Part shown: one piece after another, positions 1 to 5,289 of the stretch | Layout: every line of letters begins with the position of its first letter | Numbering within the stretch: position 1 is the stretch's first letter | Assembly: GCA_934869045.1 (NCBI GenBank) | Contig: CAKXAF010000034.1 | Location: 7,032-13,010 of the forward strand | Source of the DNA: an uncultured Nitrososphaerota archaeon | GTDB taxonomy: Bacteria > Bacillota > Clostridia > Oscillospirales > Ruminococcaceae | Reading direction: 5' to 3' | DNA length: 5,979 nt | The notes under the pieces: model-generated | The model's database searches: none | Seen by the model: only the letters and a program-made list of their open reading frames with translations | Told to the model about the DNA's origin: nothing | Position numbers and translations under genes: made by a program

Positions 1-496
1 GTCTCACTACCGCCGGTCCCTGGCCTTTTCCTATGAGGCCCTGGACAACGCGGCGGCGGCTTACGGCAAGCTGGCGGCCCGCATCGCCGCCCTGGACCCG
101 AAGGACGGGGAACTGGACGAGGCAGCTGCGGAAAAGCTCCGTGCTTCCTTCCGGGAAGGGATGGACAACGACCTGAATACTTCCCTGGCGGTCACGGCTC
201 TCTACGATGTACTGAAGGCCGACACCAACGGCAGGACTAAGCTGGCCTTGTTGGAGGAGTTCGACAGCGTGCTGTCTCTGAACCTTCTGAAAGCGGCGGA
301 AAAGGTGCGCGCCAGCGCATCGCCGGCGGAAAGCGAACTGCCGCCGGAAGTCCGGGCGCTGGTGGAGGAACGCGCTGCGGCACGGAAGGCCAAGGATTTC
401 CAGAAGGCTGACGAGCTCCGGGAAAAGATCGCCGCGTTGGGCTACCAGGTCGAGGAGACCCGGCAGGGTACCCGTGTGACGAAGCTCCAGGGATGA
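1..496 (+). CDS. cysS: Cysteinyl-tRNA synthetase, C-terminal part (5' end outside window)
   Basis: This is the 3' end of the class I enzyme that charges tRNA-Cys with cysteine in the cytoplasm. The reading frame is open from base 2 (first residues S-H-Y-R-R-S-L-A-F-S) to the TGA at 494-496, about 164 codons. Seen: the SHYR...FS stretch that ends the catalytic half of CysS, then the MDNDLNT motif (bases 161-181; relatives have a similar M-D-D-D-L-N-T) in the helical domain. The C-terminal tail reads ARKAKDFQKADELR ... GYQVEETRQGTR, the typical end of bacterial CysS (R-x-A-R-x-x-K-D-F-x-x-A-D, then D-T-x-x-G-T). The catalytic HIGH and KMSKS motifs lie upstream of the window. The ATG at 161 is internal, not the start. 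No clear terminator follows, and the next gene begins 63 bases downstream. Confidence 0.93.
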   Translation, partial: SHYRRSLAFSYEALDNAAAAYGKLAARIAALDPKDGELDEAAAEKLRASFREGMDNDLNTSLAVTALYDVLKADTNGRTKLALLEEFDSVLSLNLLKAAEKVRASASPAESELPPEVRALVEERAAARKAKDFQKADELREKIAALGYQVEETRQGTRVTKLQG

Positions 497-559
497 CCGG
501 TAAAAACAAAATCTGCCGCATACAATAGACAGAAACGGGCAGAAAGGGCGGGAAAGGAT

Positions 560-1501
560 ATGTTTGATAAAATTATTACCGTGACGCTGAACCCAGCGCT
601 GGATGTTACCCTCTGGCTCAACGCACTGGACTTTGTGGAACCCAACGAAACGGCCAGGGAGGTCCTGTACGCAGGGGGAAAGGGCGTCAATATCTCCCGG
701 GTGCTGGCATCCCTGGGGGTTCGCGCCAAGGCGCTGGGCATCTGCGGCAACGATAACGCCGGGCGGTTCATCAGCCTGCTGGACGGCGACGGGGTGACCC
801 ACGACTTTGTCCGCACCGACGGCGCGGTCCGGGAAAATCTTACTGTAAACATCCCGGACGGTCGGTTTTTGAAGATCAACCGCAAAGGGAGCACGGTTCC
901 GGTTGAGGCGATGCACCAGCTCCGGCGCAAACTGGAGGACGAGCTGGAAAGCGGCGGAAAGACGCTGATGGTTTTTGCGGGAAGCCTTCCGCCCAATGTC
1001 ACGCCGGAGGGATACCGGTCGTTTCTGCTATCCTTCCGGCGGGAGAACGTGTTTTTCGCGCTGGATAACGCATTTTTCAAGCTGGAGGATCTGCAGGAGA
1101 TCCGGCCGTTTATCGTGAAGCCCAATCTGTTGGAATTCCGGAAGATGAGCGGTTCCGACCTGCGGACGGAGCAGTCCATCATCAAGCTGGCGCGTTCCAT
1201 GACGGGCTACGTAGAGCATATCCTGGTGAGCCTGGGACCCAAGGGGTTGATCTATGCAGGCCCGGAGGGCCTTTACCGCCTGCACAATCAGCCGGTGAAG
1301 GTCAAATCCACTGTAGGGGCGGGGGATACTACCCTTGCGGCGTTTCTGGCCGCCGTACAGCGGGGACTGCCTGCTTCGGAGGCGGCGAGGTACGCAGTGG
1401 CTGCCGGAAGCGCCTCCGTTACCCTGGACGGAACCGATGTGGTGAGTCCGGAGCTGGTGGAATCGTTTCTCCCTCAAATTTCAGTGCGGATGCTCCGGTG
1501 A
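560..1501 (+). CDS. PfkB-family sugar-phosphate kinase, 1-phosphofructokinase / tagatose-6-phosphate kinase type
   Basis: A 313-residue ribokinase-fold (PfkB) kinase, predicted to phosphorylate a ketohexose phosphate with ATP (fructose-1-P to fructose-1,6-bisphosphate, or the tagatose-6-P equivalent) in the cytosol. Seen: the N-terminal substrate motif TLNPALD (residues 9-15), the glycine motif GGKGVNISRVL (39-49), the AGSLP segment, the KPN motif, and the C-terminal GAGD (253-256) whose Asp is the family's catalytic base. The residue after GAGD is Thr where FruK usually has Ser. Length is normal. The ATG at 560 fits the family N-terminus; a purine-rich AAAGGGCGGGAAAGGA precedes it, although the last AAAGGA is very close to the ATG. 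A TACAAT at 521-526 could be a -10 box, but I see no good -35. No PTS transporter or regulator gene is adjacent, so 1-phosphofructokinase and LacC-type activity cannot be separated here. It ends at an intrinsic terminator. Confidence 0.85.
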   Translation: MFDKIITVTLNPALDVTLWLNALDFVEPNETAREVLYAGGKGVNISRVLASLGVRAKALGICGNDNAGRFISLLDGDGVTHDFVRTDGAVRENLTVNIPDGRFLKINRKGSTVPVEAMHQLRRKLEDELESGGKTLMVFAGSLPPNVTPEGYRSFLLSFRRENVFFALDNAFFKLEDLQEIRPFIVKPNLLEFRKMSGSDLRTEQSIIKLARSMTGYVEHILVSLGPKGLIYAGPEGLYRLHNQPVKVKSTVGAGDTTLAAFLAAVQRGLPASEAARYAVAAGSASVTLDGTDVVSPELVESFLPQISVRMLR

Positions 1502-1537
1502 GCGCAGGAACAGAAGAACGGAGCCGCGGGAATCCTG

Positions 1538-1579
1538 TCCCGTCTCGAGGATTTTCTTTGAGACGGGATTTTTATTTTT
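1538..1579 (+). terminator. Rho-independent terminator after the PfkB kinase gene
   Basis: Arms TCCCGTCTC (1538-1546) and GAGACGGGA (1560-1568) form a 9-bp GC-rich perfect stem. A few weaker internal pairs can extend it into the 13-base spacer. The stem runs directly into a T-rich tail (TTTTTATTTTT, 1569-1579). It lies 37 bases after the kinase stop codon and separates cysS-kinase transcription from the dehydrogenase operon. Confidence 0.88.
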
Positions 1580-1708
1580 CGGGCCCGGAATACAGTGTCT
1601 CCCGTTTTTCCGGCTATTCGGAAAATACATAACCATGCTTTCCGTTCAGTTTACCGTTTCAGGCTCTCCTGCCCGTGCGGAAAGGAGAAAAGCCCGAAAA
1701 AATGACAC

Positions 1709-1726
1709 TTGTTAGATTTTTCACAA
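1709..1726. promoter_or_regulatory. Candidate Rex (NADH/NAD+ sensor) operator
   Basis: The 18-mer TTGTTAGATTTTTCACAA has inverted half-sites TTGTTA and TCACAA (TTGTGA on the other strand) separated by an A/T-rich centre. This matches the established Rex operator layout (TTGTGA/TTGTTAA arms, 18 bp overall, A/T core). Rex represses fermentative NADH-oxidising genes when NADH is low. The site lies about 80 bases upstream of the -35 box of the perfect promoter at 1805-1833, rather far for simple steric block. A single half-site-like TTGTTGA (1802-1808) overlaps that -35. The match is visible; the regulation is inferred. Confidence 0.62.
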
Positions 1727-1804
1727 TTTTCAATCCCGGCTGCGTCAGATTCTGAAAAACCTTACAAAGTGCAATCAATTTGCCGGAAAGAACGGCCCGA
1801 ATTG

Positions 1805-1833
1805 TTGACATTTGACGGAATCGGTATTATAAT
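1805..1833 (+). promoter_or_regulatory. Perfect-consensus sigma-A/sigma-70 promoter of the dehydrogenase operon
   Basis: TTGACA (1805-1810) is followed by exactly 17 bp and then TATAAT (1828-1833). Both hexamers and the spacing are ideal. Transcription should start near 1840, giving a 5' leader of about 265 bases before the ATG at 2107. An exact consensus predicts a very strong promoter that probably needs repression, consistent with the nearby operator-like palindromes. Confidence 0.85.
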
Positions 1834-1856
1834 ATCGATATTGGAATATGAATATT
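1831..1856. repeat. Tandem AATAT-NN-ATATT palindromes over the -10/start point
   Basis: AATATCGATATT (1831-1842) is a perfect 12-bp palindrome. AATATGAATATT (1845-1856) repeats the same arms around a different central pair, offset by 14 bases. The first overlaps the end of the -10 box and the predicted start point. The position suits a repressor operator. The arms do not resemble Rex half-sites and I do not recognise a regulator. Part of the symmetry could simply reflect A/T richness around the start of transcription. Confidence 0.4.
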
Positions 1857-1894
1857 TTCTAGGATTGCGGCGGATCATCAACCTTATTTGCCCA

Positions 1895-1931
1895 GTCCTT
1901 TTTTTACGCAGAGTCCTGCGGAAAAAAGGAC
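1895..1931 (+). other. Strong leader hairpin without terminator tail
   Basis: GTCCTTTTTT (1895-1904) pairs with AAAAAAGGAC (1922-1931). Inside, CGCAG (1907-1911) pairs with CTGCG (1916-1920) around a four-base AGTC loop. T1905 and G1921 can form a wobble pair and A1906 is bulged, giving about 16 bp in all. The U and A runs lie within the stem, and the sequence after it is CCGCCAGTG rather than a T tract. It is therefore not a standard intrinsic terminator on either strand. mRNA stabilisation or an RNA switch element is possible. Confidence 0.6.
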
Positions 1932-1951
1932 CCGCCAGTGCCCCGTGGATG

Positions 1952-2024
1952 GCCGGAACTTCCGGCGAACGATGACCGTTGGAGGTGAGACGGGAACGAT
2001 TTTTCTTTGCCGGATTTTTCCGGC
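1952..2024 (+). repeat. Two hairpins with identical arms (GCCGGA / TCCGGC) in the leader
   Basis: The first hairpin is GCCGGA (1952-1957), loop ACT, TCCGGC (1961-1966). The second is GCCGGA (2009-2014), loop TTTT, TCCGGC (2019-2024). Because the arms are identical, the left arm of one can pair with the right arm of the other, so alternative folds are possible. The intervening bases contain the Shine-Dalgarno-like GGAGGTGA at 1981-1988. Confidence 0.45.
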
Positions 2025-2106
2025 AGCGTGAAACATTCCTTTCGGGGAGGCAGCTTGTATTGGTATGACTATTCACCCAACTATCTGACAGATTGGAGAA
2101 GGTATT

Positions 2107-3054
2107 ATGACAAACAAAATTACCATCATCGGCGCTGGAAGCGTTGGCTCCACCATCGCCTATACTCTGGCCGTAAACGGCATCGCTTCGGAAGTGGTCC
2201 TCATCGACGTCAATACCCAGAAAGCTTTGGGCGAGGCCATGGACATCCGTCAGGCCACTCCCTTCGCCTCCCAGACCCAGATCTACGCGGGTAGCTACAG
2301 CGATGCGGAGGGCTCTAACATCGTCATCGTGACCTCCGGCATCGCCCGAAAACCCGGTCAGAGCCGCATTGACCTGACCCAGACCAATGTTGACATCATC
2401 AAGAGCATCATCCCTGACATCGTTCGCCATGCTCCGGATGCCATTTACATCCTGGTCAGCAACCCCGTCGACATTCTGACCTACGTGTTCGGCAAGGTTT
2501 CCGGCCTTCCCACCAACCATGTCATCGGCTCCGGCACTATTTTGGACACCGCCCGGCTCCGGACCCGCCTGGCTGAGTATTTCTCCATCAGCCAGAAAAA
2601 TATCCATGCCTATGTCCTTGGCGAGCACGGCGATAGTTCCTTTATCCCCTGGTCCATGGCCTCCATCTCCAGCATTCCCCTGGAGGACTACCGCAAGAGC
2701 CTGACCGTAGACGGCGACGTCCTGCCCGAGCTTGACGTCGAGGAAGTGGAAAAGTACGTCCGCACCTCCGGCGGCAAGATCATCGGCCGCAAAGGCGCTA
2801 CCTATTACGGCATTGCCGCTTCGGTATGTCACATCTGCCGCTGCCTGTTCAGCAGCACTGACACCATCCTGACGGTTTCCTCTATGATGACCGGCGAGTA
2901 CGGGCTCCACGATGTGGCTCTCAGCGTCATGTCCGTTGTCGGTTCCGAGGGAATCAAGGGCAATATCTGTGCCAAGCTGACCGACGAGGAACTGGAAAAG
3001 CTCCATCACAGCGCCGATGTTCTGAAGGACGTCATCCGTCAGATCAAGATCTAA
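2107..3054 (+). CDS. ldh/mdh: LDH-fold NAD-dependent L-2-hydroxyacid dehydrogenase (L-lactate dehydrogenase family; malate dehydrogenase specificity predicted)
   Basis: A cytosolic 315-residue lactate/malate dehydrogenase family enzyme. Seen: Rossmann motif GAGSVGS (9-15), Asp34 in LID (NAD preference), the mobile-loop segment GIARKPGQSR (78-87), SNPVD (118-122), GSGTILDTARLR (141-152), the catalytic GEHGD with His174, and KGATYYGIA (229-237). D147, R150 and R87 match LDH D168, R171 and R109. R152 and H167 match the fructose-1,6-bisphosphate site residues R173 and H188. The overall frame and the GSGT...TYYG motifs are LDH-like. However, the specificity residue, Gln102 in LDH, is Arg81 here (codon CGA at 2347), as in malate dehydrogenases. 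LDH-like malate dehydrogenases, such as the haloarchaeal enzyme, carry a similar R-x-P-G-Q-x-R-I-D-L loop. GGAG at 2095-2098 supports the ATG. It is first in an operon with fumC. The fold assignment is firm; oxaloacetate over pyruvate is an inference. Confidence 0.93.
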   Translation: MTNKITIIGAGSVGSTIAYTLAVNGIASEVVLIDVNTQKALGEAMDIRQATPFASQTQIYAGSYSDAEGSNIVIVTSGIARKPGQSRIDLTQTNVDIIKSIIPDIVRHAPDAIYILVSNPVDILTYVFGKVSGLPTNHVIGSGTILDTARLRTRLAEYFSISQKNIHAYVLGEHGDSSFIPWSMASISSIPLEDYRKSLTVDGDVLPELDVEEVEKYVRTSGGKIIGRKGATYYGIAASVCHICRCLFSSTDTILTVSSMMTGEYGLHDVALSVMSVVGSEGIKGNICAKLTDEELEKLHHSADVLKDVIRQIKI

Positions 3055-3089
3055 ACCAGTTTTCTGCATGATATTTTGGTGGTTACATA

Positions 3090-3116
3090 TTGTAATACCG
3101 CTTTTAACACGACTCT
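3090..3116 (+). other. Eroded fumC 5' end: in-frame remnant with two stop codons
   Basis: Read in the fumC frame, 3090-3116 gives TTG-TAA-TAC-CGC-TTT-TAA-CAC-GAC-TCT, i.e. L-stop-Y-R-F-stop-H-D-S, running straight into M-G-E-V-K-V. Related fumarases begin M-E-Y-R-I-E-R-D-T-M-G-E-V (the Bacillus subtilis form), so every position aligns and both Glu codons are replaced by TAA. A weak ribosome site GGTGG (3078-3082) lies seven bases before the TTG, where the ancestral start would be expected. A small hairpin (GGT-g-GTTAC, loop ATATT, GTAATACC; 3078-3099) now covers it. Mutation and sequencing error cannot be told apart here. Confidence 0.6.
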
Positions 3117-4466
3117 ATGGGCGAAGTGAAGGTGCCGGCCGACCGCTATTGGGCCGCCCAGACCGAACGCAGCCATGAGAACTTTAAGATCGGCGTCGGC
3201 ATCGAAACGATGCCCCGGGAGATCACCCATGCTTTCGGCGTCCTCAAAAAGGCTGCTGCCATGGCGAACCACGCGCTGAAGCCTGAGAAAATGACCGATG
3301 AAAAGCTGGCCGCCATCACCGGCGCCTGCGACGAGGTCATCAGCGGCGCGCTGAACGACCACTTCCCGCTGGTTGTCTGGCAGACCGGCTCCGGCACCCA
3401 GTCCAACATGAACGCCAACGAAGTCATCGCCAACCGGGGCAACGAGATCGCCGGCAAAAAGCTGCTGCACCCCAACGATGACATCAATATGAGCCAGTCC
3501 TCCAACGATACGTTCCCCACCGCCATGCACATCTCTGCGGTGCTTGCCATCGAGGATAAGTTGTTCCCCGCCATCGACCTGCTGGTCGATACCTTCAGGC
3601 GTCTGGAAGAGGAGCACGCCGGCATCGTCAAGAGCGGCCGCACCCATCTGCAGGACGCCACCCCCATTCAGTTCAGCCAGGAGATCAGCGGCTGGCGTTC
3701 TTCTCTGGAAAAAGACCGCCGGATGCTGGAGATCGCCCTTCCTGAACTGAAAGAGCTGGCGCTGGGCGGCACCGCTGTCGGCACTGGTCTGAACGCTCCC
3801 AAGGGCTTTGACGTCAAGGTCGCAGAAGCGGTTTCCGAGCTGACCGGCAAGGACTTCGTCACCGCTCCCAATAAATTTCATGCGCTGACCAGCAAAGATG
3901 AGCTGGTGTTTGCCCACGGCGCGCTGAAAGCGCTGGCGGCAGATCTGATGAAGATTGCAAACGACGTTCGCTGGCTGGCGAGCGGTCCCCGTGACGGTCT
4001 GGGAGAGATCTTCATTCCTGAAAATGAACCCGGCTCCTCCATCATGCCCGGCAAGGTCAATCCAACCCAGTGTGAGGCGGTTACGATGGTGGCGGTCCAG
4101 GTCATGGGCAACGACGTCGCAGTGGGCATGGCTGCCTCTCAGGGCAACTTCGAGCTGAACGTCTTTATGCCGGTGTGCATCTATAACTTCCTCCAGTCTG
4201 CCCGACTGCTGGCGGAGGCAATGGTTTCCTTCAACAACAACTGCGCGGTGGGCATTAAGGCCAACCGGGAGAAGATGCACCATAACCTTCATAATTCCCT
4301 GATGCTTGTCACCGCCCTTAATCCTTATATCGGCTACGAAAACGCAGCCAAAACCGCAAAGAAGGCCTACAAGGACAACATCTCCCTGAAAGAAGCCTGC
4401 GTGGAACTGGGCTTCCTTACTGCCGAGAAGTTCGACGAGGTCTTCCATCCGGAGCAGATGGCATAA
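3117..4466 (+). CDS. fumC: Class II fumarate hydratase (fumarase C), start shortened
   Basis: Oxygen-stable, iron-free homotetrameric fumarase that interconverts malate and fumarate in the cytosol. Seen: MGEVKVPADRYWAAQT at the N-terminus, GSGTQSNMN (91-99), SQSSNDTFPTAMH (126-138), GRTHLQDATP with catalytic His177 (E. coli His188), and the superfamily signature GSSIMPGKVNP (306-316) with catalytic Ser307 (E. coli Ser318). The C-terminal NSLMLVTALNP and GYENAAK blocks are intact. At 449 residues it lacks about 9-11 N-terminal residues relative to usual FumC. The ATG at 3117 is the first start after an in-frame TAA (3105-3107) and has no Shine-Dalgarno sequence. It is not aspartase or argininosuccinate lyase: the match to FumC is close along its length. 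It lies 62 bases after the dehydrogenase and 24 bases before the hdrB-like gene, and would take malate to fumarate in a reductive branch. Confidence 0.93.
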   Translation: MGEVKVPADRYWAAQTERSHENFKIGVGIETMPREITHAFGVLKKAAAMANHALKPEKMTDEKLAAITGACDEVISGALNDHFPLVVWQTGSGTQSNMNANEVIANRGNEIAGKKLLHPNDDINMSQSSNDTFPTAMHISAVLAIEDKLFPAIDLLVDTFRRLEEEHAGIVKSGRTHLQDATPIQFSQEISGWRSSLEKDRRMLEIALPELKELALGGTAVGTGLNAPKGFDVKVAEAVSELTGKDFVTAPNKFHALTSKDELVFAHGALKALAADLMKIANDVRWLASGPRDGLGEIFIPENEPGSSIMPGKVNPTQCEAVTMVAVQVMGNDVAVGMAASQGNFELNVFMPVCIYNFLQSARLLAEAMVSFNNNCAVGIKANREKMHHNLHNSLMLVTALNPYIGYENAAKTAKKAYKDNISLKEACVELGFLTAEKFDEVFHPEQMA

Positions 4467-4490
4467 CGCTGCGATTGGAGGAATCAAAAC

Positions 4491-5273
4491 ATGAAATTCA
4501 GCTATTATCCGGGCTGTACCCTGAAAACCAAGGCGAAGGAACTGGACGCCTACGGGCGCCGTTCCGCCGAGGCGTTGGGCATCACGCTGGAAGAACTGCC
4601 CGAGTGGCAGTGCTGCGGTGCAGTTTACCCTATGGCGAAGGATGAGATCGCCACAAAGCTTTCTTCTGTTCGTGCGCTTGCCAATGCGCGGGATCTGGGC
4701 AACGGGCTTGTCACCCTCTGCTCCGCCTGCCATCATGTCATCAAGCGCGTCAACGGCGACATGCAGAACGATGAGGACATCCGCACCAAGGTTAACAACT
4801 ACCTGAAGCTGGAGCAGCCCTACAAGGGCGAAACGCAGGTCCTCCACTATCTGGAGATGCTGCGGGACGTGGTGGGCTTCGACGAACTGAAAAAGAAGGT
4901 CGTAAACCCCCTCAAGGGTCGGAAAATCGGCGCTTACTACGGCTGTATGCTCCTGCGCCCCAGCAGGGAGATGCAGTTCGACAACCCTGAAAATCCCACC
5001 ATCATTGAGGATTTTATCAAAGCCATTGGCGGCACGCCGGTTCTTTATCCTTTCCGCAATGAATGCTGCGGCGGATATGTAACCCTGAGCAAAAAAGAAC
5101 TGGCGCAGAAAAAGGCCGATATGATTCTGGAATCTGCTATGGAGAAGGGTGCGGAAGAGCTGATTACCGCCTGCCCCCTCTGCATGTACAATCTGGACGC
5201 CAACAGCACCGACCACAAGCTGCCGGTCCGTTACTTCACCGAGCTTCTGGCGGAAGCGCTGGGCGTGAAATAA
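4491..5273 (+). CDS. hdrB: Heterodisulfide reductase subunit B-like protein (two CCG domains)
   Basis: A 260-residue soluble protein with two cysteine-rich CCG domains, as in HdrB of methanogens and its bacterial homologues. In HdrB these bind two non-cubane [4Fe-4S] clusters where disulfide reduction occurs. Seen: first set C9, C41-C42-G, C77-x-x-C80; second set C152, C192-C193-G, C228-P-L-C231. All ten cysteines are present, so both cluster sites look intact. The opening FSYYPGCTLK and the GCMLLRP segment are typical of HdrB. GGAGG at 4477-4481, nine bases before the ATG, sets the start. It follows fumC by 24 bases and precedes the hdrC-like gene by 16. As bacteria lack the CoM/CoB disulfide, its substrate is unknown: another disulfide, or electron relay in a bifurcating complex. 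GlpC and LutA/LldE-type proteins share CCG domains, but the B-C-A gene order supports Hdr. Confidence 0.88.
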   Translation: MKFSYYPGCTLKTKAKELDAYGRRSAEALGITLEELPEWQCCGAVYPMAKDEIATKLSSVRALANARDLGNGLVTLCSACHHVIKRVNGDMQNDEDIRTKVNNYLKLEQPYKGETQVLHYLEMLRDVVGFDELKKKVVNPLKGRKIGAYYGCMLLRPSREMQFDNPENPTIIEDFIKAIGGTPVLYPFRNECCGGYVTLSKKELAQKKADMILESAMEKGAEELITACPLCMYNLDANSTDHKLPVRYFTELLAEALGVK

Positions 5274-5275
5274 GA

Positions 5276-5281
5276 AGGAGG
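5276..5281 (+). promoter_or_regulatory. Ribosome binding site that fixes the hdrC start
   Basis: AGGAGG lies eight bases before the ATG at 5290 but only two before the in-frame TTG at 5284. The ATG is therefore the better start, giving a 130-residue protein. Confidence 0.75.
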
Positions 5282-5289
5282 GATTGAAT

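Larger units (their letters stand above)
1834..2106 (+). other. Long non-coding region and 5' leader of the dehydrogenase operon
   Basis: No convincing protein gene lies between 1502 and 2106. The part expected to be transcribed (from about 1840) is rich in hairpins: a long stem at 1895-1931 and two short stems with identical arms at 1952-1966 and 2009-2024. It also carries good Shine-Dalgarno-like stretches with no credible gene behind them (GGAGGTGA at 1981-1988, GGGGAGG at 2044-2050). I do not recognise a known riboswitch or T-box core in it. The true site for dehydrogenase translation is GGAG at 2095-2098, eight bases before the ATG at 2107. Confidence 0.5.

Noticed and set aside
1606..1625. 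Short hairpin TTTTCCG / CGGAAAA as a second terminator
   Set aside because: Only seven pairs, mostly A-T, with no T tail after the stem. The terminator at 1538-1579 already explains the end of the transcript.
1702..1755. Tiny frame M-T-L-V-R-F-F-T-I-F-N-P-G... after AAAGGAG (1681-1687)
   Set aside because: The ribosome site is about 14 bases from the ATG and overlaps a possible hairpin (1662-1694), the frame spans the Rex-like site, and it lies upstream of the predicted transcript start.
1709..1975. 88-codon open frame (TTG start) in the intergenic region
   Set aside because: It starts within the Rex-like site, runs through the perfect promoter and the long hairpin, and looks like no protein family. 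Regulatory DNA explains it better.
2007..2294. Tyr/Trp-rich frame beginning in the leader and overlapping the dehydrogenase start
   Set aside because: The Y/W-rich stretch before 2107 suggested an attenuation leader peptide. However, the frame continues as a shadow deep into the dehydrogenase gene, its TTG start is poor, and there is no terminator/antiterminator arrangement.
1762..3069. 435-codon open frame on the - strand opposite the dehydrogenase gene
   Set aside because: It is the antisense shadow of a strongly conserved + strand enzyme. Its composition (Asp/Gly/Ala-rich) mirrors the complementary codons and it has no recognisable domain.
3068..3130. Hydrophobic frame M-I-F-W-W-L-H-I-V between the dehydrogenase and fumC as a small membrane peptide or frameshifted fumC start
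   Set aside because: It has no ribosome site and runs out of frame into fumC. The fumC-like remnant (Y-R-F, H-D-S) is in the fumC frame, so no frameshift is needed.
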